DNA of 64,000 bases from Paramicrosporidium saccamoebae (taxonomy: Eukaryota; Rozellomycota), in the NCBI GenBank assembly GCA_002794465.1, contig MTSL01000174.1, forward strand, positions 44,484-108,483. The letters are read 5' to 3'. The notes beneath the pieces are model-generated. The model searched no databases. It had not been told where the DNA came from and saw only the letters and a list, made by a program, of their open reading frames with translations. The position numbers were made by a program, and so were the translations under genes. Position 1 is the stretch's first letter, and every line of letters starts with the position of its first letter. Positions 39,681 to 51,654 of the stretch are shown here, piece after piece.

Positions 39681-39845
39681 GTAGTAAGCCTCCGTAGCGC
39701 GATTACACAACACTACATGGCGAAAACCCACGTAACAACTTTACACAACAATACATAGCGGAGACCCACGTAACAACCCCCCATAACAACTCTCTATAAT
39801 AAAATCCACATGTCAGTCCCCTATATAACAAAGAGACAAGTTTAC

Positions 39846-41547
39846 TTAGAGAGGTATGTTTCCGTGCTTTTTCCACAGATTCGTCTGCTTTTTATTGCGG
39901 AGAATCTGCAGATCACGGATCAAAATGGAACGGGTGAGGGCGGGATCAATAATATCGTCAATATAGCCTCGCTGGGCTGCTGGCATCGGGTTGGCAAATT
40001 TTGTCTGGTACTCGTCCGTCTTTTCTTGTTGAACCTTTTTATCTACACCTCGGAAAATGACCTCCACTGCTGCCTTGGCTCCCATGACTGCAATCTCTGC
40101 GGTAGGCCAGGCATAATTTACATCCCCTCGAAGGTGTTTGCTACTCATCACGTCATATGCACCGCCATATGCCTTTCGCAGGATAACTGTCATTTTGGGG
40201 ACAGTGGCTTCTGCATAGGCGTACAGCAGTTTGGCTCCGTGTCGGATGATGCCACCGTGTTCCTGGGCGGTGCCGGGGAGGAAGCCGGGCACATCCACCA
40301 AGGTGAGGAGAGGCAAATGGAAGGCATCGCAGAAACGAACAAATCGAGCCGCTTTAACCGAGGCATTAATGTCCAATACGCCAGACGACACTAGCGGCTG
40401 ATTACCAATGATACCGATGGGCTGTCCATTTAGTCGAGCAAATCCAACAACAATGTTCTTGGCATGCTCGGGCATAATCTCAAAAAAGTCTTCCTCGTCC
40501 ACAATCCGTCGGATGGCCTCCTTCATATCATAGGCCTCGGTGGAATTCCACGGGACCAGATTCTTCAGGACTGGATCACTTCTGCTAGGCGAATCTTCGG
40601 GAGATCTGATTGGTGGAGCTTCCCGATTAGAAGATGGCAAAAAGGATAAGAATTCACGCAGTTTTCTGATGGCGACAATTTCATTCTCAAATGCACCATG
40701 TGCCACCCCTGATTTGACCGTATGTGCTGTTGCACCCCCCAATTGTTCTTGGGTGACAGTCTCGTTAGTGACAGCACGTACGACATCGGGTCCAGTGACA
40801 AAGAGATGAGATGTGTCGCGCACCATAAAGATAAAGTCTGTCAGGGCGGGAGAATACACTGCCCCTCCAGCACAGGGTCCCATGATCATTGAGATTTGCG
40901 GAATAACCCCCGATGCCTGCACATTTCGCAAGAAAATGTCCGCATAGCCGGCCAGCGAATCAACTCCCTCCTGGATTCGAGCACCGCCCGAGTCGTTGAG
41001 ACCGATTACTGGGACGCCAGACTGCACTGCCTGGTCCATTATTTTGCAAATCTTGGCAGCATGCATCTTGGAGAGACTGCCTCCAAAAGCGGTGAAATCT
41101 TGGGAAAAGACGTACACGGGCCGTCCCTCCACCAATCCATGTCCAGTGACCACGCCATCTCCCACAACCTGCCATTAGCAGTGTGCACCAAAAGTACTTT
41201 GTTACTGGACATGCCAAAGTCTTGACACGTATGTTCCACAAACGCATCCGTTTCGCGAAAAGTGTCCTTGTCCAAGAGCAGGCCGAGTCTCTCTCTGGCC
41301 GTCAACTTGCCCTACCAATTTCAACCCACTGAAGAGTTACTTTTTTATGCTGGGCGTCAATTCGCGCCTGTCCACCGCCCACCTTGGAGGCTTCTCGTTT
41401 TTCCTCGACCATCTTTAGCATAATCTACCACACTCAGCTACTTTATCGCTTCAAGTATACTGATTCCTTGGTCCGTGCATCAATACTATACAGTTTGTGA
41501 CATTGTCTGCCTGACAAACGCAGACAGCCCCGCGGATTGAACAGCAT
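39846..41547 (-). CDS. PCCB: Propionyl-CoA carboxylase beta chain, mitochondrial
   Basis: Exons 41461-41547, 41341-41424, 41198-41311 and 39846-41168 (introns 36, 29, 29 nt) give 535 residues; human PCCB has 539. The N-terminus ([21 protein letters not shown]) is Arg-rich, without acids, a mitochondrial presequence. The carboxyltransferase domain follows: [22 protein letters not shown] across a splice, [35 protein letters not shown] and [21 protein letters not shown]. It transfers CO2 from biotin to propionyl-CoA. The alpha chain gene is also in this window (61.6-63.8 kb). PCCB rather than MCCC2 is favoured by RIDAQHK and GFLPGTAQE. Confidence 0.93.
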
Positions 41548-41582
41548 TAACACCGTTGGTCCGCTCTGATTGGCGGTGGTCC

Positions 41583-42048
41583 ATGACGGCCTTTGACACT
41601 GGCAATCCCGACATCCTTTCCCTCTGGGATTTAACCCTAACCCATTGCGCATGTTATTTGGTGGCCGCTGTTTCTCGACCTTTCCAGCTTAGAAAAGGTC
41701 ATGGATGGGGTCGGTGTCATGGGAGTGGCATGCCGTTGTCGGCATGAGTATCTTGGTACGTCTGCTCTGCGACTTGCCCGAGACTGCCCTTTTGATGGAA
41801 ACAAAATCAAGTTTGTATTAGAAATAGATGGGGAGTGCATTGGCGGAGAGTTAGGGTACAGCGGTGACCGGAATGGGAAGTGATACAGGGCAAGGTTTGC
41901 AATACCATATCACGGTCAAGTGACAAAATTCTTAGTATTACTTCCACTGACCTGCCCTCAGTGGCGACATAGCTTAGGATATCTATGGACAAGCCGGAAT
42001 ACACTTGGCCGAAGAGAGACTGCAGACTTTGGTGCAGTAGCGACTTGA
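41583..42048 (+). CDS. Unresolved small gene(s), possible multi-exon orphan
   Basis: An ATG at 41583 opens a frame (NPDILSLWDLTLTHCACYL) 35 bp from the divergent PCCB start. Two alternative splicing patterns keep a frame open. One reads RSWMGSVSWEWHAVVG then LVRLLCDLPETALLMET. The other, using a 27-nt intron near 41756 and a 33-nt one near 41859, reads CRHEYLDCPFDGNKIKF, EIDGECIGGELGARF, HGQVTKFLVLLP and ends at about 42044. I could not connect the first exon to the second pattern without a stop, and I recognise neither product. A gene is likely; the model is not determined. Confidence 0.25.
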
Positions 42049-42474
42049 ATGCTAGCGTGTCTGGCAGCTCTTGGCATTCTCTACATAGTCAGAAGGATAC
42101 GAGAGGATACAGTGATAGATGAATGTATTCATAGACAAGAGTGGAGGCTCGTTGGCGAATATTATGTGCCATGGAATGTAGCCGTGGCCAGGATGTTCTT
42201 TGAAATCCTCCTTGTAGCCGGTCTCTGCTATCTTGCCCATAGGACCCGTCCCAATCCCAACACATTCCCGAAACACTACAGCACTCTGACGACTAAGGGA
42301 GTGAGTGGTCTGGTGGAGCGTCTTCTGGGCGGACGCACCCAGAACTTTATATACACCGACTTGGTGCTGGCATGGATGGTGCGCACCGAAACTGGTCTCT
42401 TCCTGGGGATTTTTGGCTCGTGGATTGCATTGGGCGAGACGGACGGGGTGGCAGATAGGATTGAGATGGGAACT

Positions 42475-43269
42475 ATGCGCACAGAAGACAAGAATGCGGC
42501 GACGCAGCGTGAAGCAAACACCCTCAAAGCCGCTGGAAAGTATGAAGAAGCGTCGCGTCTATTTGAAAAGACGGCGGGACGAGTCACCTCAGAAGACCCT
42601 TATTCGGCGGCAGAGCTGTATGACGAGGCGGCCCGGTGTCGAAAAATGGTGCAGGATTTCACTGGCTATGAGGCCTTAACCATAAAGGCGGCGGAGCTGT
42701 TCAAAGCCAGGAATAGGGGAATACGAGCGGCTGGACTGTACGACAAACTGGCCAAGCATTATATGACTTTTGATTCGCGGGACACATTGCTAAAGGCCAA
42801 GGATTACTTTGGCAAGTCTCGTGATTTGTATGAAATTGAGAGCGATTCGCGGGCTGAGGCGCTTGGCATAGAAATTATAAGTCTCCATGCCAAATTGGGC
42901 GAGTATCGAAAGGCCGCTGACGGGTTCGTTGACGAGGCCGGTCGGATCTTTCAAAAAGACGCCATGTTTGTAAATCAGAGTCAACGATGTCTATTGTTTG
43001 CTGTGGCCTGTCTGGCCCTGGATGACGAAGTTTTGTGTTGTCGACAGATTGCCACATTTGCGGGACAATATTCCTGGTTTGCGAATAGCCGAGAGGGCAA
43101 GTGGGCATTAAAACTGAGTGATGCTCTACGTCAAGTTCCCTCCAATGAGTCTTATGTCGAGACACTGGAAGGGGATTTGCGGATGATGGCGTCCATGCCG
43201 GCCTGGTTCGAAAGGGCTTGGTCCATACTCAAGGATCGTCTCGAATCTCACAGTCACGATTTGACATGA
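42475..43269 (+). CDS. SEC17: SNAP family protein, alpha-SNAP/Sec17-like
   Basis: From the ATG at 42475 the protein has 264 residues of TPR-like helical hairpins. AAELYDEAARCRKM, IRAAGLYDKLAKHY, KAKDYFGKSRDLYE and GEYRKAADGFVDEAGRIF match the SNAP repeat. The C-terminus (SWFANSREGKWALKLSDAL, then MPAWFERAWSILKDRL) aligns with alpha-SNAP, whose tail activates NSF to take SNARE complexes apart. Yeast Sec17 has 292 residues. The frame is open without a stop from 42049, adding 142 residues with three hydrophobic segments unlike any SNAP. I treat that part as a separate exon or gene, but a fusion cannot be excluded. Confidence 0.75.
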   Translation: MRTEDKNAATQREANTLKAAGKYEEASRLFEKTAGRVTSEDPYSAAELYDEAARCRKMVQDFTGYEALTIKAAELFKARNRGIRAAGLYDKLAKHYMTFDSRDTLLKAKDYFGKSRDLYEIESDSRAEALGIEIISLHAKLGEYRKAADGFVDEAGRIFQKDAMFVNQSQRCLLFAVACLALDDEVLCCRQIATFAGQYSWFANSREGKWALKLSDALRQVPSNESYVETLEGDLRMMASMPAWFERAWSILKDRLESHSHDLT

Positions 43270-43529
43270 AATGTGATATTGGGAAATGTAGTATTTGGGG
43301 GCGGAGTCGACTTGGTATATCATTTGTGTGACTGTAAAGGGCCGTTGGATTAACAATAAAAGAATCTTGATCCTCTCTTGACCGATTCGTGGGTACCACA
43401 CCCATACATCTAATACTGAGATAGGCACACTCGCGCATCTAATACTGAGATAGACACACCCACACATTCCACACATCTAATATCAAAGTGGATACACTCA
43501 CTCCCTCACACTTTAATAATTGTTAATGT

Positions 43530-44737
43530 TTAAACAAGTTCTAATCTCGCAATTTTGGTGGCAGAAAGGAGGGCTCCAGCATGTCCATTGCAATTCATGT
43601 CAGGATGGATCCGTCCTGGCGCCGCTTGGTATGGACGTAGCCAGCTTTCACTGAATGCCACGTCAACAAAATCGTTATTCTTTCGCAACTCTATGTATGC
43701 GGGGAGTAGCAAGTCTCGCCAGGTAGAGTATACAACAACCCGAGCAGATGGTCGTAGCCACGGAGTAAGACGGTTGAGAATTTCCAGTGGATCCGACTTG
43801 CTAGTGGTGATGATCAGCGAATCAAACAGTGCTCCTGATACCCATGAACGCAGCAACTGGTGTCTCTTTCGACGGGTTTCATAGCGATTCTTTTGAATGG
43901 AAAGATGCTTGGGATCCGTTCCTGGTGCTTCAAAAAACTCTGGCTCCTCCACATCTAGTGCCCCCAGTGCCAGAGAGTGCAGACGCGAACGATACGACTC
44001 GTCTAGGTTAAAGTGGATAATCATTGGGACTTGCATCTGTCGGTCTGGATGGACGTTTAACACTTGGGTTGTGTTGCTAGTCTTTAAGAGTAGCACGCCC
44101 GAGAGGAATCCCAACGTTTCGTCCCAGACGAGACACTTTCCATGTTCGGCCTGAACATTGGCCTGACAGATCATCTGCGATAGAATATCCAGCCTCAAAT
44201 CCATGATTTTACGAGGATCGCGGGTCATAAAGTGCTGACAGAGTATCCTCACTGACGGCCGTCGGATAACAAACCAGCGTAAAAACTTTTTCTGCTTCCG
44301 TTGGACGTATTTTATCTGCGAGAATTCGTTTTTCTGTTCAAAAGTGTCGCTGTTCTTGATGAGAACGTCCACCATGCTGTGGGCATCTAGGTCGCCCGTG
44401 GCCACTTGCATTTTCAGTGCCTCGATATCAGTGGTCGTCAGTCTCTGACTAGTGTTTGTATCCAGGAGCGTCTGATTAGTGGCCGTGATTTCAGAAACGT
44501 CAGCCTCTACTTCTTCAGGCAGCATGCTACTCAAATTTCCACTACTTTCGATGCGAAAATAGCTACCGTCGCGCTGTCCTATCAACAACCGAGCTGCAAA
44601 CCGTCCAAACCTGCCCAACTCTACCGTACTACTCATCAGTCACCATCACACACATACTCTTTCTCCTTTAGCTGTATCAGTCGCTCATACCCATCCGGAA
44701 GCTCCAGTATCACCCAGTCGCCCTCTCGCACTGCCAT
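43530..44737 (-). CDS. TRM6: tRNA m1A58 methyltransferase non-catalytic subunit Trm6
   Basis: Exons 44658-44737 and 43530-44631 (26-nt intron, the shortest found) give 393 residues. The N-terminal VREGDWVILELPDGYERL is the family start. QRLTTTDIEALK, SDTFEQKNEFSQIKYVQRK and RRPSVRILCQHF are conserved Trm6/Gcd10 blocks. Trm6 pairs with the catalytic Trm61 to make 1-methyladenosine at position 58 of tRNAs, including initiator tRNA. The C-terminal half is a Rossmann-like domain without the SAM motif, as expected for the non-catalytic chain. It is head to head with TRAPPC2, with start codons 28 bp apart. Confidence 0.88.
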
Positions 44738-44765
44738 GAAACAAAATATTGATGTTTATTCGTAA

Positions 44766-45182
44766 ATGAATGCATACTTTGCCATTGTTGCCCGTGAAGA
44801 TAATCCGCTCTTTGAAGCGGAATTCTTTCGTCCCGATTACCTAACCAAACTGGAGAATGAGAAATGTCTGCACCAGTTCATTGCCCATGCCGCTCTAGAT
44901 ATGGTCGATGCGCTCATGTGGACTAATAATGGTCTCTACTTGAAAGTCGTCGACAGGTATGCAGAGTGGTTCGTCTCGGCTTTTATTGCGACCACTGGCG
45001 ACCGGTTTCTGCTTCTGCACGATGTACGAAATGAAGATTCAGTGCGGCAGTTTTTCAGCGAAGCGCATGAGCTCTATGTAAAATATACCGTCAATCCGTT
45101 TTACAAGAATGGATCGCCTGTACAGTCAGGCTCATTTGAAGTCAAGATCAGGTTGCTTGCCAAGCGATTTCTCGAAAAATAA
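44766..45182 (+). CDS. TRAPPC2: TRAPP subunit 2 (sedlin/Trs20)
   Basis: The protein has 138 residues; human TRAPPC2 has 140. It aligns from end to end: FAIVAREDNPLFEAEF, HQFIAHAALDMVDALMW, LYLKVVDRYAEWFVSAF, RFLLLHDVRNEDSVRQFF and YTVNPFYKNGSPV. This longin-fold protein is an adaptor of the TRAPP complexes, which activate Rab1/Ypt1 in ER-Golgi traffic. There is no intron. The stop TAA sits in AATAAA. The related subunit TRAPPC6 is at 58.2 kb. Confidence 0.93.
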   Translation: MNAYFAIVAREDNPLFEAEFFRPDYLTKLENEKCLHQFIAHAALDMVDALMWTNNGLYLKVVDRYAEWFVSAFIATTGDRFLLLHDVRNEDSVRQFFSEAHELYVKYTVNPFYKNGSPVQSGSFEVKIRLLAKRFLEK

Positions 45183-45394
45183 ACCAACCATGTGTAAAGT
45201 AGCGGAATTATTAGTCGAGAACTGCGTGCTGGATGCTAGGTATTTGGCCCAAATACGGAAAGGAAAGCCAGAGACGAGCGATGGACTGTAATGAGAATAA
45301 TACTGACTCTCCAATTTTTGGGCGTATCCACGCCAGCTAGGAGCTGGGTCTCGTAGGAATCAATTCAACTCCCTTTTCGCTTGCAACAAAACAG

Positions 45395-45466
45395 TTCCGC
45401 ATCGGGGAATCGAACCCCGGCCGCCGCGGTGAAAGCGCGGAATCCTAGCCACTAGACCAATGCGGA
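45395..45466 (-). tRNA. tRNA-Glu (anticodon TTC)
   Basis: The gene is 72 nt and reads 45466 to 45395. The acceptor stem TCCGCAT pairs with ATGCGGA. The D arm has GGTCTAGTGGCTAGGAT, typical of eukaryotic tRNA-Glu. The anticodon stem CCGCG/CGCGG encloses loop CTTTCAC with anticodon TTC. The T arm is CCGGGGTTCGATTCCCCG (B box). There is no intron and CCA is not encoded. It lies between TRAPPC2 and the giant membrane protein, about 130 bp before the latter's start. Confidence 0.96.
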
Positions 45467-45595
45467 TGAAGGGACAGATCCAAACAACACTATTGGCCAA
45501 TGGCGAAAGGCATGGATTTTGCATTTTGATTGGCCATCGGCATGCAGCGGTATAATTACACAAGAGATCTGGAACACACACACTTTACGTTATTA

Positions 45596-48500
45596 ATGCC
45601 TTGGTATGTTTTTGTCGCATTAATATGGCTACTTGGTGTGGCATATTGTTCAGAGATTAGTGTGATCCTGGATACCCAAGAGCTCTATATTGATGATTTT
45701 GATTCTTGGAAAGCTCAAGGTTTGACAACAATCGACAATGTTCATGTTGATGGGATTGCTACTGCATACCTTTTCAGGCATTCTGAGCCGGGATCAGCAT
45801 TTGAAAAATTTCAAAGCATGCTGAGTATGGCAGATGGAAGTATCGATGACGTGCTCGTTGATACAGCGGCCGCCTTGAAAGAGTGCATTGCACGGATGAC
45901 ATCTGTTCAGTCCCCCCGAACCATTCTCGAAGGGGAACAGGAACAGATATTCAACAAACTGAATCTTGATAGAGTTGTGGAAGAGTCTATGCAGATTAAG
46001 GTCGGGAGAACCAATGTTGTCCGGACGCGTGAAATCAGCGATTATTCTCTCCATGAGGTCGAGCTGCAGCTATCAGCGCATGTTATAAGCAGAGAGGATC
46101 TAATTAGGCTTCTCTGGCAAAAATCAACGCTGATTGCAGATCTTGATCCAGATGCGGCGATGCAAGCCATTACAGATTCCCTAGACCTGATGAAAGAAGA
46201 TGGACAGTTTGTTCCCGTCGGTGGTATTGACAAAGTACCCGAACATATCCTACTCCGACTGACAACGCTCAATGTGCTGCCAGATGTGGTAACAAAGGCG
46301 GCAGAGACGATTCTGTCATTAGGGAACATTGCCGACACAAAGGATCTGGCCATGGCCCGCAACAAGGCCAGCGACAGCGTCAAGAAAGAAATGGCAATAG
46401 TGATGGACAGTAATCCTGAGATTGCAAATCTAGTGGATCCGTATGCAATATACAAGTCGAACCGTATCGGAGTACCCGAACTGGCGCTGAAGAATCTAGT
46501 AAAGGCATACACTCCCTCAGAACACTCGCCGTCAGGGAGGCCAGTCACCGCAACTGACAGCGATCTTCTTGCTGACTTTCAGTTTGTCCTTGACTATGTG
46601 CCGGGAATGGTGGAGAGGAAAGATGCCGAAAAGACCAATTCAAGAGGGGAGATGCCACCACGCAATCTGGAGAATATTGATGACTGGGACTTTGCCCAGT
46701 ATCTAGTAAAACTGCAGAGCTTGTGGACAAATATTCCCGATAATACCTTGGCAAAGATGTGGAGCGAACTGGAGCCGACCATTAGCAGATTCGTGTATCA
46801 GCCGCTGGTAGATAGGGGTGCAGATGCCAAACTTTTCAGTATCGTCAGAGATGTTGTCATGGACCTGATTGAGCGATCATACAACACAAAGGAAGATATG
46901 GAAATTTTTTTGGACTACTTGAAAGCTGCTCTTGTGGCTTGGGATCTGAAGAGCAAAGCGGTTGATTCTCCAGAACTGGAAAAATACCAAAAGTACATTG
47001 AGCGCGTCATGAATGAACCGGAAATGAAGCATTTTATTATCAAAGAGCTAGAAAGTATGACAACAGACCTGAGTGGTGATAATAAGCGGCCAATCCTACG
47101 CTTCAAAGCGTCATATGTCAACCACTTTGGGTCAGGCGGAGAAAAACTAAGGCATTTTAAGGATATTTTGGAAATGCCGCTCGCCCCTTCAGACGCCACT
47201 TTTCGTGAGACGATTTTGCAGTCAATTGACACAAAGGTACCATGAGGTTACAATATTTGCTTATTTTTAGTCTGCTTCAATAATTTTGAAATCATGGGGC
47301 GAGATGGATTTTGTCCACTTCAAGACATTTATACACCCTGACCCTGATACAAGCGATCGATACTGGGAGATTGCAAGAAGCCTCTATTACGAAATGGTAA
47401 TCCATCATGTTCTGTCCCTGCCCATTGAGAATATTCAGGCGGTCAATACACAGGTCGAGAGAATAATTCTGAGTGGCGATCCGCGCTGGTTCCTGGAAGA
47501 GTGCAGAAAGGTTTCAGCAGAATTTCAGCCTGAAAAAGGCTCCAACTGTCTCGTATTTCTGCACCGCCAGCACTCCAGTATGACAACGGTAAGTCTAGTT
47601 ATCCCTACTCATCTCTAGGAGGATTGGATCTGGGCCGGTCAAGCTGCTCGCAAGAATTCTGGCTTGGTCTGGAGCGTTCTTGATGCTGCTCCCGCAGAGG
47701 TACGGCCAAGGCTCTTGGAAGATATTGATGGTGACATTTGGGATGCTCTTATAAAGTCGGCCACAAATGATATCATTGAAGGTAATAATTATAGACGCGG
47801 TCCAATCTACATGCAAATGAGCAGGTATCTGGGAAGTGTTCTGGACAAGAGTTGCGATAGCAAGCTGGAACGATTCATAGGGCTTTCACCGATCGTCACG
47901 AGGATCATAAGTTCGTCCACTGACTCGCTGAAAAATTACATGGCCACAATGGAAGAGATGCTGCCAGGCTGTGTGCCACCAAGAATTTCCCCAAAGGTAC
48001 CGATTGATAAGACCAAACTCAACGAGAAATTGGCCGACATTACTACCAAATTTAAAGACTATGTTTTGGCATTTCCACTCATGTCACCAGACGAATTTCC
48101 AATCACCCAGTACGCTCCAGATATAGACCCAGTACTGGAGAAGGTGGCCAACGACTCTTCATGGGTTCAAATAGCGCGACTTGGTATGCTGGTCAGCAAT
48201 CCAACCGTACTGACTGGCCGAAGGATTACGATCATCGCTTCACTAAACAAGGAGGAGTCTCTGGAGAGCCTCTTGGATCAATTAGCGACGGCTAGCAGCG
48301 CTGGTAATGAAATGTTAACAAACGTCAATGACAAGGTGACATTTATCAAATTCTTGAACAAATTGGACATGAATTCGGCAAAAGTCCGGGCCGTTTACAT
48401 TGCTATTGTGAATAGTATCCTGGGCAAGTTACCAGAATGTACCAAAGACGTACAAGGCCCCGAAGCGGAAGCGGCGATGCATATTCTGCCAAAACTCATC

Positions 48501-50408
48501 CCTGACGAGCGATTGACCGTAGATATTTACAATGCCGCTGTCGGATTCACAAAGTCGGGATGTGCCAAGGACCTAGGTACACGCGACAGTTTCCTGAAGA
48601 AGATGAATGATTGGGATTACATGACGGATCAAAACCCTGCCGTTGGGATTATTTGGGCAGCATTCGCGAGCGATCCAACTGACACGCCCACTAATCTCGC
48701 CCATGCAGCACGTATGGCCATCAAGTACGGAGCAGAGGCCTTTTTGACCGTTGATAACTTGATAACCATACTTAACAATGGACGTTCTATAGCTACAAAT
48801 GAGGGACTACTTCGAGATCTTTCCAAGATTCCTGCCTTTGCCGAAATTTCCTTTTTGAAGGCTGTTCGTGCAAAGACAGAAATTCCCCTCAGCACCTTGA
48901 CTCCACGAGAATTCCAATACGACGATACTCTGCTTCCTGCGTACATGAGTGGGAACACGACCTTTGACCATGGGTACAGGGTGGAAATCTCCCATCATGA
49001 GTCTGACCAGACGCAGAGGTATCAGCTATCTGGAATCTATCCACGAGTTCCGCTGCCAAATGCAGGCACCACGAGATACAAACTATGTGGCAACTTGCAG
49101 GCTGAAGATGTACACCATATAGAGCTGGAGAATGTCAGGAAGATTCAACTGGAATGTCTTGAAGAGATGAGTGTGCCGGCAATAAGGTCTCTATTCGGAG
49201 ATGAGGCAATTTTGGAAAACATCCTCCCACCTCTAAGTGAGAACGTGGTCAAGAAGCTCGGGGCAGGACTTGTTGGACAATTAACAGACACTCAATATCA
49301 GGCGATGCATAATTCCTGGGCATTGTCGGATGCGAGGCATCCATATCGTGCTTTATTTGGCCAAGACATGTTAATTGACGCCATAATGAAAAGTGGAAAA
49401 GGCCCCTTGATTGAGGCTGAAGCATTCCTGATTCAAGATCGGCACTGGCTAAAAGCATTTCCAGGAGCCCGAGAAGACGTTGCCAAAAAAGTCTTGGCAA
49501 ATGTGTCTGCCCAAGGTTTTGAAAGTGAGCCGTTTGAATGGTTCGAGTATATTGATATAGGCATGTGGAAAAGCTTTGAAATGGCCATCCCTAATGATCT
49601 GAATTACTGTAGGAAGATGACTCGAGAATCCCATCCTTATCTGGTTCAGACGAGCTATGTCTGTCAGCTGCTTGCAGGAATCTGGCCTCCAGTAGAAGAA
49701 GCGCATAGAAGAACAACAACCTTTGAAGAGGTGGAGAGAAAGCGAGAGCAGGAGCGACTTGAAGAGTTGGCAAGAGAACAGGAGCGAGTTGAGGAGCTGA
49801 AAAAGGAAGAGGAGCGAGCTGAGGAGCTGAAAAAGGAAGAGGAGCGAGCTGAGGAGCTGAAAAGAGAAGAAGAGGCCAAAATACTACAGGGAACCATCTC
49901 GGACGGAAGCGCACCAAACTCTCAAGCCGCTACAAAACCAGCGAGTACATACCAACCACCTAGAATTACGCGGGTCCCAGTATCAAATACTGCTGGCAGT
50001 AGTTCTGGTGGCAAGTCTGGCGGTAAGTCTGGTGCTACTACTGGTGAGTCTAAGGATCCAAGTATCCAACCTCAATTCAATAACCCACCATCAGGCATTA
50101 CTTCAATCGCTGCACCGCTCAGCATTGCGATAGCCGCTGGCAGCTCGGAAGAAGTGCCTGCGACGGAGAATGCTCCGGGATTTTCATCTTACTTTTATTC
50201 TAGCTTTGCAGATCCCCACAAAACATCCTTCTCCGGTTGGCTCTACGAACTGTCTGTTGGGAACATGCTTAAAAGAGATAAGACTGGGGCCTCTATCTTG
50301 AAGTCTGTTGCATTTAAATGGATTATTGCTATAGTCACGACATTGGTGTCTATTTGTGTCTTGGCTGTGCCTTTGTATTATGTGTTTTTTAAGCGGCAGA
50401 CCGTATAG
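45596..50408 (+). CDS. Giant secreted or type I membrane orphan protein
   Basis: Exons 45596-47236, 47271-47588 and 47619-50408 (34 and 30 nt introns) give 1582 residues. The signal peptide is at MPWYVFVALIWLLGVAYC; the frame is open a little upstream, but this ATG puts it first. About 1350 residues of mixed, mostly helical sequence follow, without a domain I know. Near 1360-1410 lies a charged coil of tandem Glu/Lys units (EERAEELKKE repeated). A Ser/Gly/Pro/Thr-rich stalk and then one span (IIAIVTTLVSICVLAVPLYYVFF) follow, ending in the short cytosolic tail KRQTV. Layout suggests a surface or secretory-pathway receptor or adhesin; function is unknown. Confidence 0.75.
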
Positions 50409-50697
50409 AATTGCAAAGTGTTAATAAACAGTCTCCTGTCTATATTGACACTGTGGTAACACTCCCATCACACGAAAGATTGATCGGGAGGAACATAATT
50501 TAGAATGGATCAATTATGAAGGAAAAGAATGGCCCTATATTGATGAAACTGTAAATAAGGTGTTAGATTAGCAGCACGCAATACAATTTTTCCTAGTCTG
50601 ATAAATAATGTGGTATCACTCCATCTACGCAACAGAATAAACGCGTAACCGCCAAACAAAGGCGGAATACAACTTTGTCAAACAATCTGATTGGTCA

Positions 50698-51391
50698 ATG
50701 GAGGACAGCAGCTCGGGAGACGAGTCCCCGACATTTGCCGACTGGTTTACAAGTCTTTCAGGACGGTCCATCTACGCCAAGATACCAGTGACGTATTTTG
50801 AGGACGATTTTAACCTGTTCGAGGCACATGCCCTGCCCAATTTTGAAAACCTGCTTGAGATTGTCCTAGAAGATGACCCGCCGGACGATGAAATGGTCGA
50901 GGAACCAAGTGCGCGGGAGGCGCTGATCACCTTTTATGAGGTTGTTCATCAGCGATACATTACGAGTCGCGCTGGACTCCATGAGATGGTAAGCCTGTCC
51001 GAAACATAACTGATGGTTATGATAGTATGGAAAGTTTGTCCGTGGAGAATTTGGACGGTGTCCCAGGACACTTTGTCATGGAGAGTTTGTGCTTCCTTAT
51101 GGCGCCAGCACTAATCCCGGCCAGGCAACTTACAAGCTATACTGTCCACATTGCCAGGACGTGTACTTTCCCCCCTCCAGACGCCATGCCAAGCTTGATG
51201 GCGTGGGATTCGGGCCGACATTTTCTCATCTGTTAATTATGCACTATCGCGAAAAGTTTCCCGCTTTCCCTCCCCAAGGCGGAAGATGGGACACCTTTGT
51301 CCCTAAAGTATTTGGATTTCGCATCCACCACAGCAGCTCGATGGCTTGTGGAAGAGGTCAATTGCGATCGCGTCCCAACGGATACCGCTAA
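50698..51391 (+). CDS. CKB1: Casein kinase II regulatory (beta) subunit
   Basis: Exons 50698-50988 and 51026-51391 (37-nt intron) give 218 residues; human CK2 beta has 215. The family order is kept: an acidic N-terminus, FADWFTSLSGRSIYAKI, YFEDDFNLF, then across the splice MYGKFVRGEFGRCPRTLC. The zinc ribbon uses CPRTLC and YCPHCQDVY. PSRRHAKLDGVGFGPTF and VPKVFGFRIH close the fold. CK2 beta dimerises and carries two catalytic subunits. The C-terminal tail is basic as usual. Confidence 0.92.
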
Positions 51392-51654
51392 ACTTGTAAA
51401 TAAATGTAAGTAATCCAAAGTGCATGCTATGTGGAGGGTTTTTGTACAGTCTACTTATAGATAGCAAATACTTTTCAAGTGCCTCCACACGCCTCTTTAA
51501 GTGCCTCCACACACCTCTTTAAATGACCTTTTACTAGACCTAAATGTTTCAAGTGGCTCACCACGAGACAGTTGGACCCAATTTACCTAATAGAAGGATC
51601 GTTCCTTCCAAATCGGGTATTATAAAAAGCAAAAATCGACGATCCGGGAGAAAA

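Noticed and set aside
45190-45291. 33-residue ORF just after TRAPPC2
   Set aside because: It is too short, has no homology I can see, and lies between the TRAPPC2 poly(A)-like signal and the tRNA.
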